Shown here one piece after another: positions 17,888 through 26,302 of a DNA stretch of 41,749 bases. Every line of letters begins with the position of its first letter. The stretch's first letter is position 1. The translations under genes and the position numbers were made by a program. Below the pieces are notes generated by a model that saw only the letters and a list, made by a program, of their open reading frames with translations, was not told the DNA's origin and made no database searches. The DNA is from Bacteroidia bacterium (lineage in GTDB: Bacteria > Bacteroidota > Bacteroidia > Bacteroidales > Paludibacteraceae): assembly GCA_009929445.1 (NCBI GenBank), contig SAAL01000022.1, forward strand, positions 1 through 41,749, read 5' to 3'.

Positions 17888-20737
17888 ATGAACGAATTCT
17901 TGAAAAACAGGCACATAGGTATCTCTGAAGAGGATGAAACCATCATGCTGAAAAAAATCGGATTGAAAAGTACAGATGAACTCATCGAACAAACCATTCC
18001 GCATTCCATCCGTCTTCAGAAAACGCTTGAATTACCACAACCGCTCACAGAAAGACAATACGCCGAACACATAGCCGGACTTTCCAATCAAAACAAACTT
18101 TTCACATCGTACATCGGACAGGGATGGTATGATACGTGCACACCAGCCGTAATTCAGCGAAATATATTCGAAAATCCCTCCTGGTATACATCCTATACGC
18201 CCTATCAGGCAGAAATATCTCAGGGCCGACTTGAAGCATTGCTCAATTTCCAAACCGCAGTGGCCGACTTTACCGGTCTGCCACTGGCCAATGCCTCATT
18301 GCTTGACGAAGCCACAGCCGGAGCAGAAGCCGCCACAATGGCTTTTAATCTCAGAAGCCGCGATAAAATAAAATCAGGAGCTAACATCCTTTTCGTAGAT
18401 GAAAATGTGTTTCCTCAAACACTGGCTGTAATCCGTACACGTGCATTTGTGCAGGGAATGGAACTTGAAGTGGGTGATTTCGAGAATGTAAAATTCACCG
18501 AACGCCATTTCGGAGCCATCATTCAGTATCCTAATTCCAATGGCAGCATCGAGGATTATACCGGTTTTGTAACTAATGCCCACGAGAACAATTGCATTGT
18601 AGCCGTAGCAGCCGATATTCTGAGTCTGGCGCTGCTCACACCTCCGGGCGAGTGGGGAGCCGATATCGTTTTCGGTTCCACCCAGCGCTGGGGTATCCCC
18701 ATGTTCTATGGCGGACCATCAGCTGCTTATTTTGCCACACGAGAAGAATTCAAACGCGATATTCCCGGCAGAATAATAGGTATAAGCAAAGATGTGAACG
18801 GAAAATACGCACTCCGAATGGCGCTGCAAACCCGCGAGCAACACATCAAGCGAGAAAAAGCCACTTCAAATATCTGTACCGCACAGGCTCTGCTGGCTAC
18901 CATGGCCGGAATGTACAACGTGTATCACGGTGCCGAAGGTATTCGCCGCATTGCTCTCCGGATTCATTCCATAGCCAGCTATGTGAATGAAATACTCGAA
19001 GTGTACGGATACACACAAGAAAACGAAAATTTCTTTGATACACTCAAGGTCACTTTGCCCGACTCGGTAAGTTTGAACAGTTTCAGATCAATCGCTTTGG
19101 AAAATGAAGTCAACTTCCGCTATTTCGAAACGGGTGAAATCGGAATCAGCTTCGATGAAACGACCGAACTGGACGATGTGAACACGCTGATAGACATTCT
19201 GGCAACAGCTGCAGGCAATAATGCCGTGTTTGCCGAACCCGAAAGTATTACAGAATTCAAATCATTCGACGAATGTTTCGAAAGAAAATCGGACTTTCTC
19301 ACCCACGATGTTTTCCGGATGTATCATACCGAAACAGATATGATGCGTTACATCAAAAAACTTGAACGACGTGATATTTCCCTCACTCATTCGATGATTT
19401 CGCTGGGTTCCTGCACCATGAAACTGAATGCAGCATCGGAAATGTTGCCGTTAAGCCGCCCGGAATTTAACGCGATTCATCCGCTTGCACCCAAAGATCA
19501 GACTGAAGGGTATCATGAACTGATCACCGAACTTGAAAAATACCTGTGCGAAATTACCGGGCTGGATGCATGCAGCCTGCAACCGAATTCGGGAGCTGCC
19601 GGAGAGTTCACCGGATTGCTCGCTATCAAATCATACCTCAACTCAAAGGGAGAAAATCACAGAAACAAGCTGCTCATTCCTGCTTCAGCACACGGTACTA
19701 ATCCCGCAAGCGCAGTTCAGTGCGGATTTATCCCTGTAGTGGTGAAATGCGACGAAAAAGGAAACGTGGAGATAAATGACTGGAATCAAAAAGCAGAATC
19801 TAATGCTGATACGCTTGCCGGTTGTATGATCACCTATCCTTCCACACACGGCATTTTCGAAACAACAATAAAGGATATGTGTGATACAATTCACAAATTC
19901 GGCGGACAGGTATATATGGATGGAGCCAATATGAACGCACAGGTTGGACTTACTAATCCGGGTATAATCGGAGCCGATGTTTGTCACCTGAATCTGCATA
20001 AAACATTTGCAATACCTCACGGAGGAGGCGGACCGGGTGTAGGCCCTATTTGCGTGGCAAAACATCTGGCCGAATTTCTGCCTGATTTAAATTTTGGAAT
20101 TAATACAGTTTCGTCTGCACCTTACGGAAGTGCCGGCGTATTGGCAATCACCTATGGATACATACGCATGCTTGGTGAAGAAGGACTGACACATTCCACA
20201 AAAATGGCCATTCTCAATGCTAATTACCTCGCAGCCTGCCTTGGAGACACATACGGCATTGTTTATACCGGCGAAACCGGACGGGTAGGGCATGAGTTGA
20301 TTCTTGAATGCCGGAATTTCAAAAATACTTCCGGTGTGAGCGAGACAGATATTGCAAAACGACTGATGGATTATGGCTATCATGCGCCCACTTTATCATT
20401 CCCCGTACATGGCACACTGATGATAGAACCTACTGAAAGTGAGTCGCTGGCCGAATTAGACAAATTTACCGATGCTATGCTGAAAATCTACGATGAAATA
20501 AAAGAGATTGAAAATGGCATTGCCGATAAAACCAACAACGTGTTGATGAATGCCCCGCATCCCGAGTACGAAATAGTGGGAGATGACTGGAATCATCCAT
20601 ATTCTAGGCAAAAAGCGGCATATCCGGCTCCGTGGGTGGCTGAAAACAAGTTCTGGATAAACGTTGCAAGGGTAGATAATGCTTACGGCGACCGAAATCT
20701 GGTGTGTGCCTGCCGCCCTGTAAGCGATTGGGAATAG
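17888..20737 (+). CDS. gcvP: Glycine dehydrogenase (aminomethyl-transferring), P-protein
   Basis: The pyridoxal-phosphate subunit of the glycine cleavage system, which decarboxylates glycine and passes the aminomethyl group to lipoyl-GcvH. It has 949 residues, the fused single-chain form with both halves, rather than the split GcvPA/GcvPB form. Seen are RHIGISEEDE at the N-terminus, YTPYQAEISQGRLEALLNFQ, SLGSCTMKLNAASEMLPLS, and the PLP lysine at 705 in HLNLHKTFAIPHGGGGPGVGPI. The C-terminus ends in the NRDR-like YGDRNLVCACRPV block. gcvT, gcvH and lpd are not in the window, so the rest of the complex is encoded elsewhere. Confidence 0.98.
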   Translation: MNEFLKNRHIGISEEDETIMLKKIGLKSTDELIEQTIPHSIRLQKTLELPQPLTERQYAEHIAGLSNQNKLFTSYIGQGWYDTCTPAVIQRNIFENPSWYTSYTPYQAEISQGRLEALLNFQTAVADFTGLPLANASLLDEATAGAEAATMAFNLRSRDKIKSGANILFVDENVFPQTLAVIRTRAFVQGMELEVGDFENVKFTERHFGAIIQYPNSNGSIEDYTGFVTNAHENNCIVAVAADILSLALLTPPGEWGADIVFGSTQRWGIPMFYGGPSAAYFATREEFKRDIPGRIIGISKDVNGKYALRMALQTREQHIKREKATSNICTAQALLATMAGMYNVYHGAEGIRRIALRIHSIASYVNEILEVYGYTQENENFFDTLKVTLPDSVSLNSFRSIALENEVNFRYFETGEIGISFDETTELDDVNTLIDILATAAGNNAVFAEPESITEFKSFDECFERKSDFLTHDVFRMYHTETDMMRYIKKLERRDISLTHSMISLGSCTMKLNAASEMLPLSRPEFNAIHPLAPKDQTEGYHELITELEKYLCEITGLDACSLQPNSGAAGEFTGLLAIKSYLNSKGENHRNKLLIPASAHGTNPASAVQCGFIPVVVKCDEKGNVEINDWNQKAESNADTLAGCMITYPSTHGIFETTIKDMCDTIHKFGGQVYMDGANMNAQVGLTNPGIIGADVCHLNLHKTFAIPHGGGGPGVGPICVAKHLAEFLPDLNFGINTVSSAPYGSAGVLAITYGYIRMLGEEGLTHSTKMAILNANYLAACLGDTYGIVYTGETGRVGHELILECRNFKNTSGVSETDIAKRLMDYGYHAPTLSFPVHGTLMIEPTESESLAELDKFTDAMLKIYDEIKEIENGIADKTNNVLMNAPHPEYEIVGDDWNHPYSRQKAAYPAPWVAENKFWINVARVDNAYGDRNLVCACRPVSDWE

Positions 20738-20760
20738 AATTCCATAATCACACCAAACAA

Positions 20761-20791
20761 AATGCCGGAAGTATTTTTACTTTCCGGCATT
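20761..20791. terminator. Bidirectional terminator between gcvP and the DUF2807 gene
   Basis: Inverted repeat AATGCCGGAA/TTCCGGCATT with an 11-nt centre. It lies between convergent genes (stops at 20737 and 20812). The T-rich flank is on the minus-strand side (ATTTTGTTTG), so termination of the minus-strand operon is better supported. Confidence 0.7.
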
Positions 20792-20811
20792 CTGTTTGCT
20801 GATACTCTGAT

Positions 20812-21567
20812 TTATTTTACGATAATACCGGAGCCTCTTGAAGCGTTTTGTCTGATGTTTTTGGGGCTTCCTGTACAGATAAGTTTTGTAGCACCTTTCA
20901 AGTCGGCATCCAGACTCTCAGAGGCATGAATTTCGGCCCGGCTTGCTCCCGACAGTGATATTTTGGCATTCCGGATCATGAGGTCTTTCGCCTCGAATGA
21001 AGATGCGCCGCTGGCACTGATGTCGGCATTCATTGCTTTGCCTTTGATGTTTATTTTGGATGCACCTGAGAGTGCTGCCATAAACCCGTTTTCGACTTCA
21101 ATGTCCAGATTGGCTTTTGAGGCATCGTTGATATCTATGTATAAATTCTGTAATTTGAGCATCGATTCCGTTTCCAAAGTCGTAACTCCTTTTACGTAGA
21201 TTTTGCTGAAATTGGTCACTCCGACGTGTATTTCGATGGGATTACGTATCAGATAATCGTTGTATTTGGTTCTCAAACCGTCCACAATACTTACATTTTT
21301 GTTGTCGGTAAGGTCTATCATGTTGATTTTCAATACACCGTTCTCTACCACAGTTTCAACGTCGGCAATATACTCTTCGGCAGCCATTACGGTGACTTCC
21401 GGTTTTGTGTCCGGATAGAGCATTACCACAAATCTTCCGGATACATCTATCGTTTCGAAAGAAGCTACATTTCTTTTTTCGGATACGATTGTGTATTCTT
21501 TTTTTTGGGAAATGGCAGGCAGAGCACATAGCAGTACCAGACCCGATATTAACAGATTTAGTTTCAT
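20812..21567 (-). CDS. Secreted DUF2807 (GIN domain) protein
   Basis: A 251-residue protein with an N-terminal signal peptide (hydrophobic residues 5-20, ending near AISQ), so periplasmic or envelope-attached. The body is the DUF2807 or head-GIN repeat region: short beta-type repeats such as SGASKINIKGKAMNADISAS and SLSGASRAEIHASESLDADLKGATKL, which probably form a beta-helix-like fold (inference). The function of the family is unknown. It is last in a tight three-gene unit (22 nt after the PspC-DUF2807 gene) and resembles the C-terminal half of that protein, suggesting a paralogous pair acting at the envelope. Confidence 0.85.
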   Translation of the reverse strand: MKLNLLISGLVLLCALPAISQKKEYTIVSEKRNVASFETIDVSGRFVVMLYPDTKPEVTVMAAEEYIADVETVVENGVLKINMIDLTDNKNVSIVDGLRTKYNDYLIRNPIEIHVGVTNFSKIYVKGVTTLETESMLKLQNLYIDINDASKANLDIEVENGFMAALSGASKINIKGKAMNADISASGASSFEAKDLMIRNAKISLSGASRAEIHASESLDADLKGATKLICTGSPKNIRQNASRGSGIIVK

Positions 21568-21588
21568 GACATTTTTTTTTGAAAAATT

Positions 21589-23274
21589 TTACTCGTATTG
21601 AATGCTCGATCCGGGATTGAATTCATTGGTTCTTTTTGCCGGATTACCTTTTACAACTATTTTACTGACTCCAAATGCATGTCCGTCGAATGATTCGGAA
21701 GCAAAAACTTTGGCATGGCTTGCTCCGTTCATTTCTATCCTCACTACTTTTGAGCCCAGATCATCGGCTTCGATATTGCTGGCGCCATCACCTCTGATAG
21801 CCAGGGTGTCTGCAGAGCCGCTGATGTCAAGTTTACTTGCACCTTGTACGTCAAACTCCAATTTCTGTGCCGAATTTACTTTTATATCGGCATTGCTTGC
21901 TCCGCGAAGGTTAATATTTAATTTTTTTAGCGAAAAGGTATCCGTGAATTCAATTTTTGAAGCTCCGCGGGCTTCTATCTTGCTGAGAGAATCTACTCCG
22001 ATTTTAACTTTTATAGTAGGTTTTATCAGGTTATCGGTTGAATAGATTTTCAGTGTTCCATCAGCTACTTCGGTTTTTACGTTCCCAAGGTATTCCCGGA
22101 GCGTTCTTACCGATACAGATTGATCTGCCTGTTGGGTAAGTTCTATTTCAATAGCTCCGGAAGCATCAATGGTAGTGAAATCCGCCAGAGTGCGTGCTTC
22201 ATCTGTGTATTCAGGGTTGTCTGAGTTGGAGTTGTACGAAGTTATATTGCTGTCGTTCAGTTTTTTAAGAGTATCGGCTCCTGTGCCGATAAACATAAAT
22301 ATGCCTGCCAGCCAGAGTATTAAAGCAATCCACAATGCCGAGGACGATCTGGGTTTTTTGTTGTTGGAAACAATTCCGGTAGTCCAGTAAATCAGCGCAA
22401 AAATAGGACATCCGATGATAAACAGCAGCGCTAAAAGCAGCAGGATGACTTTATCGGGTGATGTGTCGCCGAAAATGGCAAAGAATTGTGGAGAAATGCT
22501 TGTAATTACCTCCGGTTCGAGTAAGAAAAGAATGAGAGCAAGAATCAGCGTAGCAATTAAGATTACACCAATTATACTTACAATAGCCATTGTGACAGTG
22601 AGTAGTATTTTCAGGAATACCCGGATTATTTCCCATATTCTGTTTCCGGTGGCGGTAGCGGTTTGTTTGAATTTATCGCTCTCCAGGTATTCTTTGGCGT
22701 CAACCATCTTGTTTTTGATGGATTCAATATTTACATCTTCACCGTGCATTTCGAGTTTCTGGGCGGTTGTTTCAGCTTTGGGTACTATCAGCCACATGAG
22801 CAGATAGATAAGTATAAACGTACCGGAAGTAACGAAAGCCAATACCACAAAAATGATACGTACGAGCGCCACGTCCCAGTTGAGATATGCGGCTAATCCG
22901 GCTGACACACCGCTAAGCAGCTGATTGTCAACGTCGCGGTAATACTTTTTGTGGGTTTTCTTTTTCGAAGCGTCTTCCTGAGCGTTTTGCTGTGATTCTT
23001 CATCTGTGTCATCATCTACGAACTGACTGGGTTTTCCCATAATCGTAATTACCGTATCCACATCCTCAATGGTGATTACGTTTTTCTGTTTGTCCATTTT
23101 TTCCGAAAAAAGTTCTGCAATCCGGGCTTCAATATCGCTCATGATGTCCGCTTTTTCTGTTTCTGACTTGAAATGATGACTAACTTCAGCCAGGTACGAC
23201 TGCAGGAGTTCGTACGCATCATCATCGATGTGGAAAACTGTATTGTTCAGATTGATTGTCAATGTCTTTTTCAT
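21589..23274 (-). CDS. PspC domain protein with C-terminal DUF2807 (GIN) domain
   Basis: A 561-residue multi-domain membrane protein. Residues 1-90 are a soluble regulator-like region (MKKTLTINLNNTVFHIDDDAY and the IMGKPSQF block). Residues about 110-168 are a PspC domain (DNQLLSGVSAGLAAYLNWDVALVRIIFV) with a membrane segment. More hydrophobic helices lie around 210-335. Residues about 367-555 are DUF2807 repeats rich in GAS motifs, presumably facing the periplasm. PspC domains are known from phage-shock envelope-stress responses; a role in envelope stress here is inferred. It is cotranscribed with the PadR gene (38 nt gap) and the second GIN protein. Confidence 0.88.
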   Translation of the reverse strand: MKKTLTINLNNTVFHIDDDAYELLQSYLAEVSHHFKSETEKADIMSDIEARIAELFSEKMDKQKNVITIEDVDTVITIMGKPSQFVDDDTDEESQQNAQEDASKKKTHKKYYRDVDNQLLSGVSAGLAAYLNWDVALVRIIFVVLAFVTSGTFILIYLLMWLIVPKAETTAQKLEMHGEDVNIESIKNKMVDAKEYLESDKFKQTATATGNRIWEIIRVFLKILLTVTMAIVSIIGVILIATLILALILFLLEPEVITSISPQFFAIFGDTSPDKVILLLLALLFIIGCPIFALIYWTTGIVSNNKKPRSSSALWIALILWLAGIFMFIGTGADTLKKLNDSNITSYNSNSDNPEYTDEARTLADFTTIDASGAIEIELTQQADQSVSVRTLREYLGNVKTEVADGTLKIYSTDNLIKPTIKVKIGVDSLSKIEARGASKIEFTDTFSLKKLNINLRGASNADIKVNSAQKLEFDVQGASKLDISGSADTLAIRGDGASNIEADDLGSKVVRIEMNGASHAKVFASESFDGHAFGVSKIVVKGNPAKRTNEFNPGSSIQYE

Positions 23275-23312
23275 CTGTTTGTGTTTTTTTATTGTTAGTT
23301 CTGACCGAATTT

Positions 23313-23645
23313 TTATTGTAAATTCTGTTGTAAATTATCTACTACTTCGTTTATCTCCTTCCAGGCTATATCCAGTTCGTTGAGAAATGCATGGCCTTTG
23401 GCAGTCATCTCGTAGTATTTCCGGGGCGGACCCTGGGTGGATTCTTCCCAGCGGTAATCGAGCAATTCGCTGTTTTTCAGACGTGTAAGAAGCGGATACA
23501 TGGTGCCTTCCACTACTATCATCTTTACAGCTTTGAGTTCGGCAATGATGTCCGAAGCGTATGCAGGTTTCTTTTTCAGAATAAGCAGAATGCAGTATTC
23601 CAGATAACCTTTCCGCATTTGTGATTTAATGTTGTCTGCGTTCAT
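23313..23645 (-). CDS. PadR family transcriptional regulator
   Basis: A 110-residue winged-helix DNA-binding protein, the short PadR type without a long C-terminal helical domain. Typical blocks are RKGYLEYCILLILKKKPAYASDII (helices 1-2), VVEGTMYPLLTRLKNSELLDYRWEES (recognition helix and wing) and GPPRKYYEMTAKGHAFL (wing strand). PadR proteins usually repress neighbouring genes and release on sensing a small molecule or membrane stress. It heads the unit with the PspC-DUF2807 and DUF2807 genes, a common Bacteroidetes arrangement (from memory), and probably autoregulates it. No operator palindrome was identified with confidence. Confidence 0.92.
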   Translation of the reverse strand: MNADNIKSQMRKGYLEYCILLILKKKPAYASDIIAELKAVKMIVVEGTMYPLLTRLKNSELLDYRWEESTQGPPRKYYEMTAKGHAFLNELDIAWKEINEVVDNLQQNLQ

Positions 23646-23674
23646 AGTTATTGTAAATTGTTTTTTTAAGAAGG

Positions 23675-23698
23675 CTACAAGACTTGATTGTCTTGTAG
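23675..23698 (-). terminator. Hairpin between the tolC-like gene and padR
   Basis: Perfect 9-bp inverted repeat CTACAAGAC/GTCTTGTAG with a 6-nt loop, 17 nt past the efflux-operon stop. The minus-strand T-tract is poor (CCTTCTT), so it may attenuate rather than fully stop transcription into padR. Confidence 0.6.
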
Positions 23699-23715
23699 TA
23701 CTTTTTCTGAATAAA

Positions 23716-25020
23716 TTATTTCATCAATTCCAGTATTTTCATTCTGAAAACGTATTCATATTTGGCTTGTGTCTCTTCGGAAATGGACTGCGATAAATTG
23801 GTTTTAGCGAGGTTAAGTTCGTATTGATTGGCTCTGCCTACTTCATACTTCTGACTGGCAAAACGGTATGATTCTTCGTTTGCTTTCACCGATTTGCGGC
23901 TCGAATCCCAGCGGTTTTTTGCCGCCAAAGCGTTGTAATAAGCCTGCTGTATTGTTTTCCGAAGTTCTATTTTTGTGTTTTCAATATCGATTTTCGAGCT
24001 TTCAACGTTAAGTTTGGCACTTTCCACCTGATTTTTCACTTCATAACGATTGAAAATAGGGATGGAAAGGTTTAATCCGATACCCGTGCTCATGTTGTTT
24101 GAAAATTGTTTGCCGAAGGAAGCATTGTTAGGTAAGTTGCTCATGTTGTAATAGCCTGTGCCCCATTGTGCTCCCATAGATAGTGATGGTAATTTTCCGG
24201 CATTGGCAATTTCCACCGATTTCAGGCTGCTTTCCAATCGGTGCTGGGCCGATTTTATTTCCGGACGGTTATCCAGGGCACTGCTGTAAACCTCATCGGC
24301 TGAAAGCAATGCCAGCTCGTTTTCGAGCAAATTTTCAGGTACAGCCACATCAATATCTTCAAAATGGTCCAGTTCGAGTACTTGCGATAGATCGAGCAGT
24401 GATAGCTTCAGCTGGTTTTCAGCCTGTACGCGTGCGAGTTCTTCTTTAGCTTCCTGAGCCTGAATTTCGAAAATTTCACCCTCTGCCAGTTTTCCGGCTT
24501 CTATCAGCTCTTTTCGTCTTGCTATGTTTTCGCGGGTTATGTTCAGCTGGTTTTCTGCATTCCGAAGCATTTCCTTGTTTTGAAGAACCTGCAGAAACAC
24601 ACCTGATACATTCAGAATGATGTCTTTTTCTATTTTCTGAACATCGGCTCCGGCTGCCAGCAGTTCTGCCTGACGTGCTTCGATGGTGTTTTTCATCCTG
24701 AATCCGTTGAAAAGTGTCACTCCTGATGAAAGAGAAAACGACGTGTTTTGTGAATTCGAATTTTGATATGTATTGTCGGCAGCCAGCGAGCGGCCAAAGT
24801 TGAAGTTTTGTCCCAAAGATGCATTCAGGTTGGGCAAACGGTTGGCTTTTGCCTGATTGTAGCTTATTTCGCCGGATTTATAATTCAGTTTTTGTTTCTT
24901 GATGTTACGGTTGTTGGCCAGAGCCGTATCAATACATTCAGGGAGTGTCCACCGGTGCTGTGCCGAAATCTGTAACACGCAGAAAAACAGTATAATTGCC
25001 GTTATGATTTTTGTTTTCAT
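23716..25020 (-). CDS. TolC family outer-membrane efflux protein
   Basis: A 434-residue outer-membrane channel of the OEP family, the exit duct of a tripartite exporter. A signal peptide covers residues 1-20 (MKTKIITAIILFF and onward, to AQHRW). Two OEP repeats with long coiled-coil helices follow: NRNIKKQKLNYKSGEISYNQAKANRLPNLNASLGQNF (first) and NRPEIKSAQHRLESSLKSVEIANAGKLPSLSMG (second). I use the ATG at 25018-25020, because the longer frame to 25065 would add a lysine-rich stretch ahead of the signal peptide and overlap the adaptor gene. From this start the gene begins 13 nt after the adaptor stop. Confidence 0.93.
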   Translation of the reverse strand: MKTKIITAIILFFCVLQISAQHRWTLPECIDTALANNRNIKKQKLNYKSGEISYNQAKANRLPNLNASLGQNFNFGRSLAADNTYQNSNSQNTSFSLSSGVTLFNGFRMKNTIEARQAELLAAGADVQKIEKDIILNVSGVFLQVLQNKEMLRNAENQLNITRENIARRKELIEAGKLAEGEIFEIQAQEAKEELARVQAENQLKLSLLDLSQVLELDHFEDIDVAVPENLLENELALLSADEVYSSALDNRPEIKSAQHRLESSLKSVEIANAGKLPSLSMGAQWGTGYYNMSNLPNNASFGKQFSNNMSTGIGLNLSIPIFNRYEVKNQVESAKLNVESSKIDIENTKIELRKTIQQAYYNALAAKNRWDSSRKSVKANEESYRFASQKYEVGRANQYELNLAKTNLSQSISEETQAKYEYVFRMKILELMK

Positions 25021-25033
25021 TTTCGGGAGTTTT

Positions 25034-26149
25034 TTAGTTAACGTTTTCCTTTTTCTTTTCCACAATTTCGGCTCCCCGTATTTTTTCTCCCAGTTTCAGA
25101 CCCTGGGTTAGCTGGATGTTGATGCCATCTGAAAGACCGGTTTTCACCACTGTTTTCTTAAATTCCTGCGGTTCGTCTTTGGTGAGCAGATACACAAAGG
25201 CGCTGTCGTTGCTGAATTCCAGACAACTTTCGGGGATGGTGAGCACGTCAATGGCCTGTTCGAGCATGATTTCGGCATTGGCGCTGTAGCCTGCACGTAC
25301 AAATATGTCCGATGGAATTTTCACAGAAGCTTTCATCTGAAACATGATAGCTCCGCTTTCTTCCGTTCCTTTCGGAGCAATGTACTCCAGGTTGGCTGCC
25401 AGTTTGTGATCCTGAAGCGCCCCGATAGTGATTGTCATGGGCATCCCGGTATGAATGCGCCCCACTTCGGTTTCGTCCAGTTTGCCCACGAATAGCATGT
25501 CGTTCAGATTGGCTACGGTGGCAATGGTGGTTCCGTCGTTGAAATTATTCGACTGAATAACCGAATTTCCGACTTTCACCGGCACATCAAGAATGGTTCC
25601 GGTGACGGTTGATCTCACCAGCGTGTTGCTGTAAGCGGCCGTTCGGCTCGAAATGCCTTCGCGTACAAGACTCAGATTGTCCTGAGCGGTTTTCAGTTCT
25701 TCTTTGTTGTTGTTCAATGTCAGCGTCGATTTTTCGAATTCTTCCTTTGATATTACCTTTTTATCAAAGAGTGCCTTGTCGCGATTGTAAACGGTAAGTG
25801 CTTGTTCGTAAGCCAGTTTGGCGAGTTGTACACGCGATTCGGATGCGTTCAGATTGACCATATCCGGCACCACTTTTATTTTAGCAATGACATCACCTGC
25901 TTTAACAGCATCGCCGGCCTGCTTGTAAACTTCCGAAATAATCCCGGACATCTGTGGCTTTATCAGAATTTCGTTTCGGGGTTCCACTTTTCCGGTAGCT
26001 ACTGTTCTTTTTTCGATAGATCCACTGGTCACTGTTTCTATTTCATAACGGATGATTTTTGGTTTGGATTTCTGATATAAGAAGTAGAAAGTACCCAGTA
26101 CAACTAATCCGAGAAGTACCCACAATGTGATTTTTAATACTTTTTTCAT
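25034..26149 (-). CDS. Periplasmic adaptor (MacA/HlyD type) of a tripartite efflux pump
   Basis: A 371-residue membrane-fusion protein. An N-terminal membrane anchor spans about residues 8-26. Next come the split biotinyl-lipoyl-like domain (VATGKVEPRNEILIKPQMSGIISEVYKQAGDAVKAGDVIAKI), a coiled-coil hairpin (about 100-165, with ASESRVQLAKLAYEQAL and KEEFEKSTLTLNNNKEELKTAQ) and the second lipoyl half (SNTLVRSTVTGTILDVPVKVGNSV). The beta-barrel domain ends with LTQGLKLGEKI. It connects the ABC permeases to the TolC-like channel encoded 13 nt downstream. The gap of 153 nt to the upstream permease has no strong promoter box, so the genes are probably one operon. Confidence 0.93.
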   Translation of the reverse strand: MKKVLKITLWVLLGLVVLGTFYFLYQKSKPKIIRYEIETVTSGSIEKRTVATGKVEPRNEILIKPQMSGIISEVYKQAGDAVKAGDVIAKIKVVPDMVNLNASESRVQLAKLAYEQALTVYNRDKALFDKKVISKEEFEKSTLTLNNNKEELKTAQDNLSLVREGISSRTAAYSNTLVRSTVTGTILDVPVKVGNSVIQSNNFNDGTTIATVANLNDMLFVGKLDETEVGRIHTGMPMTITIGALQDHKLAANLEYIAPKGTEESGAIMFQMKASVKIPSDIFVRAGYSANAEIMLEQAIDVLTIPESCLEFSNDSAFVYLLTKDEPQEFKKTVVKTGLSDGINIQLTQGLKLGEKIRGAEIVEKKKENVN

Positions 26150-26302
26150 AAATTTTTATTTTCCCTGTTTCCACCTGGCAGTGAATTCTCAGGCCTTTAA
26201 ATGGTTAATACTTTATTTCTTTTTAAAATTACTTTTTCTCTAAATAAAAAATCTGTATGATTCGGTTTTTTAATAAATTCTGACCGCAGAGAGTTGTTTC
26301 CC

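Noticed and set aside
25021..25065. A longer start for the TolC-like protein
   Set aside because: It would place a lysine-rich stretch before a good signal peptide and overlap the adaptor gene.
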